Below, one piece after another: positions 44,387 to 53,608 of a stretch of 64,000 bases of DNA (positions are counted from its first letter, which is position 1; every line of letters begins with the position of its first letter). The DNA comes from Burkholderia sp. FERM BP-3421. Its GTDB lineage: Bacteria > Pseudomonadota > Gammaproteobacteria > Burkholderiales > Burkholderiaceae. The notes below the pieces were generated by a model that was not told where the DNA came from, did no database searches, and was given only the letters and a program-made list of their open reading frames with translations. A program made the position numbers and the translations under genes. Location: NCBI RefSeq assembly GCF_028657905.1, contig NZ_CP117781.1:1984001-2048000 (forward strand), read 5' to 3'.

Positions 44387-45409
44387 TCAGGAATGGCGCC
44401 ACGCGCGCGACGCGGCGTACGCATCGGGCTCCAGCAGCGGCGAAGGCATCAGGTAGGGCGTGAAGTGTTCCCAGAAGTGCCATTGTTCAGGGTGCGCGAG
44501 GAGCGCCGCCTCGAGCCGGTCGACGATGCGCTGGTGCGTGGCCAGCACCGGCGAGCGCTGCTCGGCGTCGCCGAGGAAGCGCGGCGCGACGGGCGCGTCC
44601 AACTGCACGAAATGCACGGCGCAGCGGTCGCGGAACGGCACGCCGGTCGCATACGAGACGAGCAGTGGAATGTCGTGCTCGACGGCGAGCTTCACCCCGC
44701 CGCCCGCGAGCCTGACCCAGCGCCCGCCGAGGCGGCACGGGTTGGTCTTGCCGAAGCGGCCGTGCAGGTCGGAGAACAGCAGGAACACCGGCTGCTCGCG
44801 CTTCAGGCTCACGACCAGCCGCCGCAGATGCACGCGCTGCTCGATGTCGATCAGCTCGATCCGGCCCGCGCCGTATTCGTTGACGAGACGGTTCGCATCG
44901 TCGAAGAACGCGCCCGGCGCGTCCTTGTGCATCACGATCATCAGCTTGCGATCGGCGGGCACCAGGAACCGAAGCTTCGTGACGAACAGCATCAGGTTGC
45001 CGAAATGCAGCCCCGCGAGCATCAGCGGGCCGCCGCGCGCGAGCGCCTCGTGCAGCTCGGGCTCGCCGTGGCAATCCATCCGGTCGAGCAGCGCCTTCAT
45101 CGACGCGAGGCTGTGCGAGCGCAGCATCAGGCCCGCCGCCTCGGCCTCGAACAGCTCGCGCACGATGCCGTTCGCCACGCCGCGAATGCGCAGCGGATCG
45201 TCGTTCAGATGCGCGCCGAGCAGATGCCTCACCGAGGTCTCGATCGACTGGCGGATCGACGGGAACAGCCGCAGGCAGGTGCACGCGCAACCGTTCATCA
45301 TGCGCAGGCCGCGCTCGGGCGGCCGCGCGAGCGCGACGCGCCGCACCACGCGGCGCACGAAATAGGCGTAGGAAAATGCATTGAACAGGAACAGCCGCAG
45401 CAGGTTCAT
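44387..45409 (-). CDS. LpxL/HtrB-like acyltransferase homologue in a peptide-export operon
   Basis: A 340-aa protein. Its ATG overlaps the exporter stop by 4 nt. The mid-region GGPLMLAGLHFGNLM and the following FLLFSDLHGRFGK, LLVSYATGVPF resemble the lipid A/phospholipid acyltransferase family. The catalytic H-x4-D/E reads His135-x4-Met140, so the acidic partner is missing. No clear N-terminal TM is seen apart from the hydrophobic LLRLFLFNAFSYAYF. It could acylate the exported peptides or a lipid, or be a non-catalytic relative. The function is inferred from position. Confidence 0.7.
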   Translation of the reverse strand: MNLLRLFLFNAFSYAYFVRRVVRRVALARPPERGLRMMNGCACTCLRLFPSIRQSIETSVRHLLGAHLNDDPLRIRGVANGIVRELFEAEAAGLMLRSHSLASMKALLDRMDCHGEPELHEALARGGPLMLAGLHFGNLMLFVTKLRFLVPADRKLMIVMHKDAPGAFFDDANRLVNEYGAGRIELIDIEQRVHLRRLVVSLKREQPVFLLFSDLHGRFGKTNPCRLGGRWVRLAGGGVKLAVEHDIPLLVSYATGVPFRDRCAVHFVQLDAPVAPRFLGDAEQRSPVLATHQRIVDRLEAALLAHPEQWHFWEHFTPYLMPSPLLEPDAYAASRAWRHS

Positions 45410-47526
45410 CGCGACGCCTCCGCCAGATAGTGAGCCGGATCCGCGACGCTCAGCACCCCGTCGCGCATCTCGTAGATACGGTCGACCATCGACAGGATCG
45501 ACGCGTCGTGCGTGACCAGCACGATCGTGCACGGCAGCGTCAGCACGTTGCGGCAGATCTCGTGGGTGGTCGCCTGGTCGAGGTTCGACGAGAACTCGTC
45601 GAGGATCAGCAGGCGCGGTTCGCAGTACAGCGCCCGCGCGATCAGGAGGCGCTGCATCTGCCCCGCCGACAGGAATTTCTGCGTATCGCCGAGCGGCGTG
45701 TCGTAGCGATGGTCCAACTGCTCGACCTCGTCGTGGATGCACGCGAGCCGGGCTGCCTCGAACATCGCCGTCAGCCGCGGCGCGGGCGCGAAATTGGTGA
45801 TGTTGTCGCGGATCGTGCCGCGAAATAGCTGGTCGGACTGCGTGACGGCGGCGATGTGCCGGCGGTACAGCCGCAGGTTGACCTCGGTGAGATCGACCCC
45901 GCCCACGAACACGGCGCCGGGCGCAGGCGCGTACAGCCCGCAGATCAGGTTGAGCAGCGTGGTCTTGCCGCTGCCCGTGCGGCCGACGATCGCGATCTTC
46001 GCGCCCGCCGGCACGTCGAGGTCGATGCCGTGCAGGATCGGCCGGCTGCCGCCCTTCGGCGTATAGCTGAGCGCGCGGATCGACAGCGCGCCGTCGAAGC
46101 CGTCGATCGGCCGCACCGCCGCATCGGGCGCGGGCTCCTCCGTCTCGGCCTGCAGCACGTCGGCCACGCGATCCATGTGCACCTGCAGGATGTTGCGCCG
46201 CAGGTAAAGCTGGATCGAGTCGATGAACTTGTCCGCGAACAGGTTCTTGTACTGGATGAACGCGTAGATGATGCCGATCGTGCTCTGCCCGTGCATCACG
46301 AGCCACGCGCCGTACGTGACGATCACGAGCTGCTCGACGTGCACGATCCCCTTCGAGATCGCGTCGAACAGCAGTTGCAGGCGCTCCTGCTGGCGGATCG
46401 CCTGCAGCTTCTGCGTGAACGCGTTGACCCACAGGTTGCTGCGCGAGGTTTCCGACGACAGCAGCTTGATCGAGTGCGCGGAACGGATGTTCTCGATCAG
46501 CAGCGCATCGGCCTCCGCGCCGCGCGTCAGGATCTGCGACATCGCGTCCTGCAGCTGCGGCTGGATCGCAAGGCGGCTCAGTGCGAACAGCACCATCCCC
46601 GCGAGGCTGATGCCCGCGAGCACCGGGCTGTAATACAGCATCAGCACGAGCGTCAGCACGCAGGTCACCACGTTCAGCAGCCCGCCGATCAGCCCGTCGA
46701 CCAGGAAGCGGCCGATCTCCGCCACCGAGGCCACGCGCGAGATCGAATCGCCGGTGTTGTGGAACAGGAAATAGGCGATCGGCAGGCGCGCGAGATGGCC
46801 GACCATGTTCGACGACAACTGCTGCGCGACGATGTTGCGCAGGTAGCTCTTGATGTTGCCGACCAGGTTCGCATACAGCGTGTCGAACAGGAACACGATG
46901 CCGAACAGGATCGTCAGCAGGTACAGGATGTCGATGTCGGTCTTCTTGAGCGCCTCGTCGATCGTCAGCTGCACGTAAGACGGCCCGAGCAGCAGCAGCA
47001 ACTGCGCGGCCACTCCGCCCGCGACGCCGAGCAGGATGCTCTTGCGGATTCCCGTCAGGCCGACCAGGTAGTCGCGCAGCCGGATCCGGTCGCCCGGCCC
47101 CGCGTGCTTGAAACCGATGTCGGGATTGAGTTCCAGCGCGTAGCCGGTGATGTGCGTGAGCGCCTGCGTGAGCGGCAGGCGGGTCTCGCCGAGCGCCGGA
47201 TCGATGATGTGCACGGTGCCGTAGCAGACCTGGGTCAGCACCACGTAGTGGTTCATCCCCCAGTGCAGGATGCACGGCAGCTTCAGCGCATCGAGTTCGG
47301 CCGCGTCGAATTGCAGCCCGCGCGCGCGCATCCCGAGGTCGTTCGCGATCTCCATCAGATCGAAGAACGACAAGCCGGAATCGATCTTCACCGGATAGCG
47401 GTTGCGCAGCGTGCGCAGGGTCGTCTCCCGGCCGTGCCAGGTCGCGATCATCGCCAGGCACGCCAGACCGCACTCCGTCACCTCGTCTTGCAGGACTGGC
47501 CTGACTTTATTCGTATTGAACAGCAT
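45406..47526 (-). CDS. C39-peptidase ABC exporter (CvaB/bacteriocin type)
   Basis: A 706-aa bifunctional exporter starting at MLFNTNKVRP. The N-terminal C39 Cys protease has Cys19 (EVTECGLACL), His93 (WGMNHYVVL) and Asp109 (IIDPALG). Six TM helices follow (about 165-440), then an ATPase with GRTGSGKTT, signature LSAGQMQR and Walker B LLILDEFSSN. It should cleave double-glycine leaders and pump the mature peptides through HlyD and TolC partners. The first gene of the transporter operon, downstream of the two peptide genes. Confidence 0.95.
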   Translation of the reverse strand: MLFNTNKVRPVLQDEVTECGLACLAMIATWHGRETTLRTLRNRYPVKIDSGLSFFDLMEIANDLGMRARGLQFDAAELDALKLPCILHWGMNHYVVLTQVCYGTVHIIDPALGETRLPLTQALTHITGYALELNPDIGFKHAGPGDRIRLRDYLVGLTGIRKSILLGVAGGVAAQLLLLLGPSYVQLTIDEALKKTDIDILYLLTILFGIVFLFDTLYANLVGNIKSYLRNIVAQQLSSNMVGHLARLPIAYFLFHNTGDSISRVASVAEIGRFLVDGLIGGLLNVVTCVLTLVLMLYYSPVLAGISLAGMVLFALSRLAIQPQLQDAMSQILTRGAEADALLIENIRSAHSIKLLSSETSRSNLWVNAFTQKLQAIRQQERLQLLFDAISKGIVHVEQLVIVTYGAWLVMHGQSTIGIIYAFIQYKNLFADKFIDSIQLYLRRNILQVHMDRVADVLQAETEEPAPDAAVRPIDGFDGALSIRALSYTPKGGSRPILHGIDLDVPAGAKIAIVGRTGSGKTTLLNLICGLYAPAPGAVFVGGVDLTEVNLRLYRRHIAAVTQSDQLFRGTIRDNITNFAPAPRLTAMFEAARLACIHDEVEQLDHRYDTPLGDTQKFLSAGQMQRLLIARALYCEPRLLILDEFSSNLDQATTHEICRNVLTLPCTIVLVTHDASILSMVDRIYEMRDGVLSVADPAHYLAEASR

Positions 47527-47610
47527 GGGCGGACATACGCTGAACACGGCAAGGCCGGTCCGCGCGCAAGCCGGCCGTCGCGAAACGGCCGCGCGCGGAC
47601 GCGACACGGG

Positions 47611-47638
47611 CGCCGCGCCCGGTCAGCCGGGCGCGGCG
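47611..47638 (-). terminator. 12-bp perfect hairpin between peptide 1 and the exporter
   Basis: CGCCGCGCCCGG (47611-47622), loop TCAG, CCGGGCGCGGCG (47627-47638). No T-run follows, so it is more likely a processing or stability hairpin that keeps peptide mRNA high relative to exporter mRNA than a full terminator. Confidence 0.65.
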
Positions 47639-47659
47639 GCGGCGAATGCGGGACGCGGG

Positions 47660-47842
47660 TCAGCTCGACCCGAGCGCGATTTTCAGTTGGCTGGCGGCCT
47701 GCGCCTGGTATTGCGTCATGAGCCCGTTGATCACGGGGGTGATCGCCTGGTTCGCCAGCGCGACGGTGTACGCGGCAGAGCCCGCGTACATCGAACCGCC
47801 GCCGTTGATCTGGCGTGCCTGCTGTTTCGAGATGGCTTGCAT
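47660..47842 (-). CDS. Double-glycine leader peptide 1 (microcin/bacteriocin-like), 60 aa
   Basis: The leader MQAISKQQARQINGG precedes a 45-residue mature peptide that is hydrophobic, lacks Cys and is Ala/Gln-rich with Tyr (GSMYAGSAAYTVALANQ ...). GGAGATAAGG stands upstream of the ATG. The Val/Ile at -4 and Gly-Gly at -2/-1 fit C39 processing by the exporter encoded 134 bp downstream. It pairs with peptide 2, which has the same leader pattern. Bacteriocin or signal function is not proven. Confidence 0.78.
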   Translation of the reverse strand: MQAISKQQARQINGGGSMYAGSAAYTVALANQAITPVINGLMTQYQAQAASQLKIALGSS

Positions 47843-48033
47843 TGGGGTGGCCTTATCTCCGTGGATGTCATCGTCCCGCCCGTTTACCGACGGCCCGACC
47901 GGCCCGCCGCGCGCGAGGATGCCTCGACATCGCTGTCTCCTGATTCACCGCCGGTCAATATCCGGAATTCGGGAATAATCGTTATTTATTCCAATTGACG
48001 ACGGAATGGCTTTTCATTCTGATACACCTGTTT

Positions 48034-48058
48034 CGCGCGGGGGGCGCCTCCCCGCGCG
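48034..48058 (-). terminator. 9-bp GC hairpin after peptide 2
   Basis: CGCGCGGGG (48034-48042) pairs with CCCCGCGCG (48050-48058) across a 7-nt loop. It lies 16 bp after the peptide 2 stop codon. As with the hairpin after peptide 1, there is no T-run, suggesting transcript processing or partial attenuation. Confidence 0.6.
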
Positions 48059-48073
48059 GGCGTTGGCGCGCCC

Positions 48074-48247
48074 TTACTTGCCGTTGCTGTTGAACGACTT
48101 CGGGTTCTGCAGGTAGCCGCCGAGCGTCGGCAGGAACTGGCCGAGCGCCGTCATCACCGGTGCGGCTGCCACCGCGAGGCTGCCCAGCGAGCTGATCGGG
48201 CCGCCGCCATGCACTTGCTTGGCCTGTTCCATCGTCATGACCTTCAT
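48074..48247 (-). CDS. Double-glycine leader peptide 2, 57 aa
   Basis: The leader MKVMTMEQAKQVHGG is followed by a 42-residue mature peptide (GPISSLGSLAVAAAPVM ...) with Pro, Gly and Leu, ending KSFNSNGK, no Cys. The ATG at 48247 has GAGGAGATAG upstream; an in-frame ATG at 48292 is less likely. Its leader matches peptide 1 in pattern (xQxxKQVxGG), so both are probably matured by the same C39 exporter. A two-component bacteriocin is possible. Confidence 0.78.
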   Translation of the reverse strand: MKVMTMEQAKQVHGGGPISSLGSLAVAAAPVMTALGQFLPTLGGYLQNPKSFNSNGK

Positions 48248-48527
48248 AACTATCTCCTCGTAAAGAATAAAGATGACGCAGAGAACCTTCATTGATATGC
48301 CAATGGCATTAATAATCGAACGACATTTATTTGATTATCGCCACGATTACGAGCCGAATTCAGGCTATCATGCGCTCAGTTTGGATACAAGGTGGCCGGC
48401 CGGTCTTATATAAGGGTTTTTCGGCGTCGGAAAATGATACTAAAGCGGCATCTGTTTAAACCTCTCAATTAAAACGTTTAAATGAATGCGCGCATGCCTT
48501 GGCGCTGCGCGAAGGATGGAGGCGACG
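48248..48527. promoter_or_regulatory. AT-rich divergent promoter region between peptide genes and tolC
   Basis: This short gap is far more AT-rich than the window average. On the minus side, ATGCCA-A-TGGCAT (48297-48309) is a perfect inverted repeat about 50 bp upstream of the peptide 2 start. On the plus side, TTGGAT (about 48,379) with CTTATA 18 bp later is a plausible sigma70 promoter for tolC. No gene is supported here. Confidence 0.5.
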
Positions 48528-49955
48528 ATGTTTGAAACACGCGGCGCGTACATGACAACCGCATTTCGGCGTACGGGTTTTCACCTATCAAGAAATTTCC
48601 ACAGCGTGAATGTTCGTATGACTTACCTAATGGTCGGCGTTGCGGTCGCGCTACTGGGCACCGGTTCCAGCGCATTCGCCTTTTGTCTCGACGACGCGTA
48701 TCAGCACGCACTCACGAATGATCCGAAATTCCTGCAGGCGCAGGCGGAATACGACGCCGCGCGGCAGAAGTATCCGCAGGCCCGCGCGCAGATGCTGCCG
48801 CAGGCCAGCATGCAGCTCGAATGGGGCCGCTACGGCACCCACGCGAACCTGTTCGGCCTCGATGTCTCCAGCAACAGCACGGCGGCGTATGGCGCGGCGC
48901 AGGTCACGCAGGCGCTGTTCAACATGCCCTATCTGTACGATCTGAGCCGCGCGAAGGAATTCGAGGAATCGGCGCGCCAGCAGTTCGAGGTGGCGAAACA
49001 GGAGCTGATCCTGCGCGTGTCCGACGCGTGTTTCGACCTGCTCAGCGCGCGCGAGAAGCAGCAATCCGCCGACGACGAGGTGAACGCGCTCACGCGGCTC
49101 GAAAGCGATACGCGCCGCATGGCGCAGCTCGGCATGAAGACGATCGGCGACACGGCCGAGATCGAGGCGCGCCGCAGCCTCGCGCAATCCGATTCGGTGG
49201 TGGCGCGCACCGAGGTCGAGGCGCGCCGCGCGCGCTACGAGACGCTGCTCGGCTCGACCATCGATTTCGCGCGCTGGCCGCGGCTCGCGATGCGCGGCAC
49301 CTCGCCGCGCATCCCGTCGGGCGACTATCAGCCGCAGGACAACCCGGCCTATCAACGCGCGTATCGCGACGTGCAGGTCGCGCGGCTCGCCGCGAAACGC
49401 ATCCGCGCCGAGCACCTGCCGACCGTCGACCTGTTCGCGTCCTACTCGCGCGGCCTCAATCCGAACCTGCGCGGCCTGACCGATTCGTCGGATTTCCACC
49501 AGAGCGCGGTGGGCGTGCAGGTGACCATCCCGATCTTCTCGGGCGGCAGCGTGTATTACCGGCAGGTCGAGGCGGAACACGTGGCGACGCAGTACCAGAA
49601 CCGCCTGCGCGAAGTCGAGCAGACGCTCGGCACCGACCATCGCGAAACCTTGTCGGCGCTCGAATCGATCGGCACGCGCATCCGTGCGCTGCAACAATCG
49701 CTGCAGGCCGCGCGGCTCGCCTACGAATCGTCGCTGAAGGCGCATCAGGTCGGCTACAGCACGACCTACGAAACGCTGAACCTGCGCACCGACATCTCGA
49801 CGATCCGTCAGAAGCTGTTCGACAGCTATCTCGACGCGCTGAAGCTGCAACTGAAACTCAAGAGCATCCTCGGCACGCTCGACGAGCAGTCGCTCGTCGC
49901 CGTCGACGGCTTCCTCGACAGCAACGCCGCCCCCGCCGCGACGACGACGCGCTGA
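48528..49955 (+). CDS. TolC-family outer-membrane channel
   Basis: A 475-aa OEP-type protein. The ATG at 48528 follows GGAGGCGACG; the upstream start at 48486 is weaker. A hydrophobic signal (MTYLMVGVAVALLGTGSSAFA) lies about 30 residues in, so MRMTYL may be the true mature start. Two OEP repeats follow with long helices (AEYDAARQKYPQARAQM; SLKAHQVGYSTTYETLNL). It is divergent from the peptide genes and probably completes the C39-HlyD-TolC conduit. Confidence 0.92.
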   Translation: MFETRGAYMTTAFRRTGFHLSRNFHSVNVRMTYLMVGVAVALLGTGSSAFAFCLDDAYQHALTNDPKFLQAQAEYDAARQKYPQARAQMLPQASMQLEWGRYGTHANLFGLDVSSNSTAAYGAAQVTQALFNMPYLYDLSRAKEFEESARQQFEVAKQELILRVSDACFDLLSAREKQQSADDEVNALTRLESDTRRMAQLGMKTIGDTAEIEARRSLAQSDSVVARTEVEARRARYETLLGSTIDFARWPRLAMRGTSPRIPSGDYQPQDNPAYQRAYRDVQVARLAAKRIRAEHLPTVDLFASYSRGLNPNLRGLTDSSDFHQSAVGVQVTIPIFSGGSVYYRQVEAEHVATQYQNRLREVEQTLGTDHRETLSALESIGTRIRALQQSLQAARLAYESSLKAHQVGYSTTYETLNLRTDISTIRQKLFDSYLDALKLQLKLKSILGTLDEQSLVAVDGFLDSNAAPAATTTR

Positions 49956-50176
49956 GCCGCGCGCGTTCCGGCAAGCATGGCGCCCGGGCGAATGCCGGGG
50001 CGCCACGCCGGACGAACACGGTTCCGACGCCGGGCGCCCGATCGCTGACGTTCAGCCGCACCGAGATCCGCGCGCGGTGGACGCGGCGTCCACGGTGTTA
50101 TCGAGGCGAAAGCACGAAGGAGCCATCCAGGACGCGGCGCAAACCCATGACGACGCCACGCCTCAGCCGGCCGTCG

Positions 50177-50842
50177 TCAGCCGGCCGGCGACTGGCTGGT
50201 GAAAACCGCCAACTGCGCCGCGAAGGCGCGCTGGTACGCGGGCCGCGCCTCGCCGCGCGCGACGTAGGCGGCGAGGTTCGGATATGCGTCCAGCAGGCGC
50301 GATGCCCGCAACCGGATCAGCACCGCCACCATCATCAGGTCACCCGCGCTGAACGCGCCGTCGAGCCAATCCGCGCCGCCCAGGCGCTCGGCAAGCTCGC
50401 CCAGCCGGCCGCGGATGCGCTCCTGGACGAGCGGCAGGCGCTGCGCGGACCAGCTCTGGTCGCTCTCCAGGAACCGGGCGGTCTGGAGATCGAGGATCGG
50501 CGGCTCGACCGTGTTGATCGCGGCGAACATCCAGGCGATCGCGCGCGCCCTGGCGTTCGCCTCGTCGGGGAGCAGGCCCGCATGGCGCTCCGCGACATGG
50601 AGCACGATCGCCCCTGATTCGAACAGCACGAGTTCACCTTCCTCATAGGTCGGAATCTGCCCGAAAGGATGACGCGCGCGATGCGCGGGTTCCTTCATCG
50701 CACTGAGCGAAACCAGCCGAACCGCGTAAGGCTGGCCCGCTTCTTCCAGCGCCCAGCGGACCCGCATGTCGCGCGCGAGGCCCCGGCCGCGATCGGGCGA
50801 CCGTTCAAAGACGGTGATGACGGGGAGCAGTGGAGCGCTCAT
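50177..50842 (-). CDS. Glutathione S-transferase family protein
   Basis: A 221-aa GST. The ATG has AGGAGAAACC upstream; the open frame extends to 50935 but without similarity. An N-terminal thioredoxin-fold half (RMRWALEEAGQPYAV, FGQIPTYEEGELVLFESGAI) carries the cis-Pro and ES motif of GSTs, and the C-terminal helical half (about 90-210) is intact. The substrate and gene partners are unknown. Confidence 0.92.
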   Translation of the reverse strand: MSAPLLPVITVFERSPDRGRGLARDMRVRWALEEAGQPYAVRLVSLSAMKEPAHRARHPFGQIPTYEEGELVLFESGAIVLHVAERHAGLLPDEANARARAIAWMFAAINTVEPPILDLQTARFLESDQSWSAQRLPLVQERIRGRLGELAERLGGADWLDGAFSAGDLMMVAVLIRLRASRLLDAYPNLAAYVARGEARPAYQRAFAAQLAVFTSQSPAG

Positions 50843-51097
50843 GCTGGTTTCTCCTGGGTTGGCTGTCTCGATGCGCGCCGGACGCACACGCCCGCGCACA
50901 TCTGCTCGACGGCCGGACGCGGGCGGAATCGACATCCCCCGGCGACTTTTTTCTCGAACCTCGACACCCCGCCCATGCGGGCTGCGCGACGGCCGCCATG
51001 GAAATCCATGATGAACCCAAAAAAATCGCCGCCGGGCCTCGCGGCGCGGCGGCGCTCGACGCCGGGCGCGCGCCCGGGCGTCAGGTCGAGGACCCGC

Positions 51098-52816
51098 TCA
51101 GCGGATGATCCGCGTCACGCCCCGGCCGCGCGGATCGGCCACCGCCTCCGGCGTATTGCCGTCGATCTGGATCACCTGGATATCCCCGCTGAAATCCTGC
51201 CCCTTCAGCGTGTAGCCCTTTTCCTCGATCCCCTTCGCCAGTTCGCCGTCGATCGGGTGGTACGGCTCCCAGAAAATCGTGTTCGGCGGCAGCAGCTGGT
51301 GATGGAAACGCATCGCGCCGACCGCCTCCTTCAGCGGCATCTTGAAGTCGTAGATGTTGCTGATCACCTGGAAGATCGACGTGAAGATCCGCGAGCCGCC
51401 CGGCGTGCCGATCACGAGCGCGACCCGCCCGTCCTTGGTCAGGATGGTCGGCGACATCGACGACAGCGGCCGCTTCTTCGGCTCGATCGCGTTCGCGTCG
51501 CTGCCGACCACGCCGAACATGTTCGCGACGCCCGGTTTCGCGGAGAAATCGTCCATCTCGTCGTTGAGCACGATGCCCGTGCCGTCGGCGATCACGCCCG
51601 AACCGAAATAGCCGTTGATCGTGTAGGTGTTCGACACCGCGTTGCCCCACTTGTCGACCACCGAGAAGTGCGTGGTCTCGGCCTTCTCCGGCATCGCGGT
51701 GCCGAGGCCCGGCTGCACGCTCTTGGTGTCCGACGGCGCGCTCGGGTTCACTTCGGCCGCGCGCCGCGCGATGTAGCCGTCGTCGGTCAGCCGCGCGACG
51801 GGCACCTTGTAGAAGTCGGGGTCGCCGAGGTATTGCGCGCGATCGGCGAACACGCGCTTCTCGATCTCGGCGACGAGATGCACGTACTGCGGCGAATTGA
51901 GCGCGACGCCGTCGAAGTCGGCCTTGCGGTCCTCCTTCATCTTCAGCAGCTGCACGAGGCCGATGCCGCCCGAACTCGGCGGCGGCGCGGTGATCACGCG
52001 GTAGCCGTTCCAGTTCGCCTCGATCGGCTGCCGCCACACCGCGCGATACTGCGCGAGATCCTCGCGCGTGATCAGCCCGCCGCCCTTCTTCATCGCATCC
52101 GCGATCAGGCCCGCGGTCTTGCCGTCGTAGAAATCCTTCGCGCCGTCGTTCGAGATGCGCGTGAGCACCGCCGCGAGATCCGGCTGCTTGAAGGTCGCGC
52201 CGGCCTTCATCGCGCCGAAGTGGCGGTCGTAGTTGGTCTTGCCGCCGAATTCCTTCGAGGCGTCGACGCCGCGCTGCGCGAGCTGCTCGTCGACGACGAA
52301 GCCGTCGCGCGCGTAGTGGATCGCGGGCGCGAGCACCTGCTTCCACTTGAGCTTGCCGAAACGCTTCTGCGCATCCCACATGCCGGCCACGGTGCCGGGC
52401 ACGCCGGCCGCGCGATAGCCGTACAGGCTCATCCCCGGCACGACCTTGCCCTCCTTGTCGAGGTACATGTCGCGGGTCGCCGCGAGCGGCGCGCGCTCGC
52501 GATAGTCGAGGAAGTACGGCTGGCCGTCCTTGTAGATCGTCATGAAGCCGCCGCCGCCGATGTTGCCCGCCTCCGGATACGTGACCGCCAGCGTGAACGC
52601 GATCGCCACCGCGGCGTCGATCGCGTTGCCGCCTTCCTTGAGGATCTGCTCCGCCGCGTCCGCGCTGTACTTGTCGGCGACCGCGACCGCCGAACTGGTC
52701 AGCACCGCGCGCGGCGCGTCCTTCGCGAACGCGGGCGCGACCGGCATGAAGCCCGTCACGCCGGCCGTCACGAGCGCGACGGCGGCCGAAGTACTGAAGC
52801 GATTCACGATGCGCAT
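51098..52816 (-). CDS. ggt: Gamma-glutamyltransferase (Ggt)
   Basis: A 572-aa periplasmic Ntn-hydrolase. The start MRIVNRFSTS has GGGAGACAGG upstream. The signal peptide ends near residue 31. The proenzyme cleavage site is KAETTHFSVVD, with the nucleophilic Thr at 381/382 after autoprocessing. Conserved Arg and Gly-Gly of the gamma-glutamyl site (GIGLVQLLKMK, SSMSPTI, GTPGGSRI) are present. It hydrolyses glutathione and transfers gamma-glutamyl groups. It could serve glutathione use or peptide scavenging. Confidence 0.95.
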   Translation of the reverse strand: MRIVNRFSTSAAVALVTAGVTGFMPVAPAFAKDAPRAVLTSSAVAVADKYSADAAEQILKEGGNAIDAAVAIAFTLAVTYPEAGNIGGGGFMTIYKDGQPYFLDYRERAPLAATRDMYLDKEGKVVPGMSLYGYRAAGVPGTVAGMWDAQKRFGKLKWKQVLAPAIHYARDGFVVDEQLAQRGVDASKEFGGKTNYDRHFGAMKAGATFKQPDLAAVLTRISNDGAKDFYDGKTAGLIADAMKKGGGLITREDLAQYRAVWRQPIEANWNGYRVITAPPPSSGGIGLVQLLKMKEDRKADFDGVALNSPQYVHLVAEIEKRVFADRAQYLGDPDFYKVPVARLTDDGYIARRAAEVNPSAPSDTKSVQPGLGTAMPEKAETTHFSVVDKWGNAVSNTYTINGYFGSGVIADGTGIVLNDEMDDFSAKPGVANMFGVVGSDANAIEPKKRPLSSMSPTILTKDGRVALVIGTPGGSRIFTSIFQVISNIYDFKMPLKEAVGAMRFHHQLLPPNTIFWEPYHPIDGELAKGIEEKGYTLKGQDFSGDIQVIQIDGNTPEAVADPRGRGVTRIIR

Positions 52817-53089
52817 TGCCTGTCTCCCACCTAACGGGTTGTCCTGGATGCATGCCGACGCATGCACTCAGCGCTTATAACATGGTGGCGTCGGTATACA
52901 AAAAGCCCGCGGGCCGCGCCGACGCCATCCCGCCGCACCGCAACAGACCGCATCCCGCCGCGCGCCAAGCCGTCGATAGTAGCCGTTAGTCGCGATATCG
53001 ACTGTTTTATGCATCGACATGCGCCACGCATGCGTCGTTCTGCGAAGATAGCGCCCTTTCTTTTTTGCAGCGCACACACGCAGGTCGAC

Positions 53090-53608
53090 ATGGCATCACA
53101 GGCAGCACATCACGCGACCGGCTGGGCTGCCGGTCTCATCGCGTCAACCCTGATCGCGCATTCAGGCGCGGCGGGCCCGTGGCACGTCGGCATCTTCGTC
53201 GCATTCGCGGCGGGCGTCGCGGGCGGCACCGCGCCCGACTGGCTCGAAGTCGCCTGGTGGAGCCGCACGCGGCGGCTGTGGGTCACGCACCGCACCGTCA
53301 CGCACTGGGGGCTCGGCTGGCTCGCCGCGTTCGTGATGGCCTACCGCGCGCTCGATACGCATCCGCTGTGGGCCGCGCCGCTGCTCGGCTTCGCCTGCGG
53401 CGGCCTGATGCACCTGCTCGCCGACTGGCCGAATCCGCTCGGCGTGCCGTGGCTGTGGAAGCGTCATTCGCTGCGCTGGTGGAACAGCGGGCGCTGCGAC
53501 CTGCTGGTCGTGGCCGCCGCATGGAGCGGCGCGCTGTGGTTCACGCAGGCAGCCTGGGAGCGCGTGGAGCCGCTGCGCCACTGGCTCGCGTGGCTGCGCG
53601 CGGCATAG
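53090..53608 (+). CDS. YdjM/DUF457-like membrane metal-dependent hydrolase
   Basis: A 172-aa protein from ATG 53090 (MASQAAHHATGWAAG). Three to four hydrophobic segments and conserved His/Asp (HHATGW, PDWLEV, THRTVTHWGL, LADWPNPLGV) match the DUF457 family. E. coli YdjM is a LexA-regulated member; no LexA box was recognised here. It is likely an inner-membrane protein of unknown substrate. Confidence 0.85.
   Translation: MASQAAHHATGWAAGLIASTLIAHSGAAGPWHVGIFVAFAAGVAGGTAPDWLEVAWWSRTRRLWVTHRTVTHWGLGWLAAFVMAYRALDTHPLWAAPLLGFACGGLMHLLADWPNPLGVPWLWKRHSLRWWNSGRCDLLVVAAAWSGALWFTQAAWERVEPLRHWLAWLRAA

Noticed and set aside
52900..52920. GCCCGCGGGC plus T-run on the minus strand upstream of ggt
   Set aside because: The palindrome leaves only a 3-bp stem once a loop is allowed, so a terminator or attenuator is not supported.
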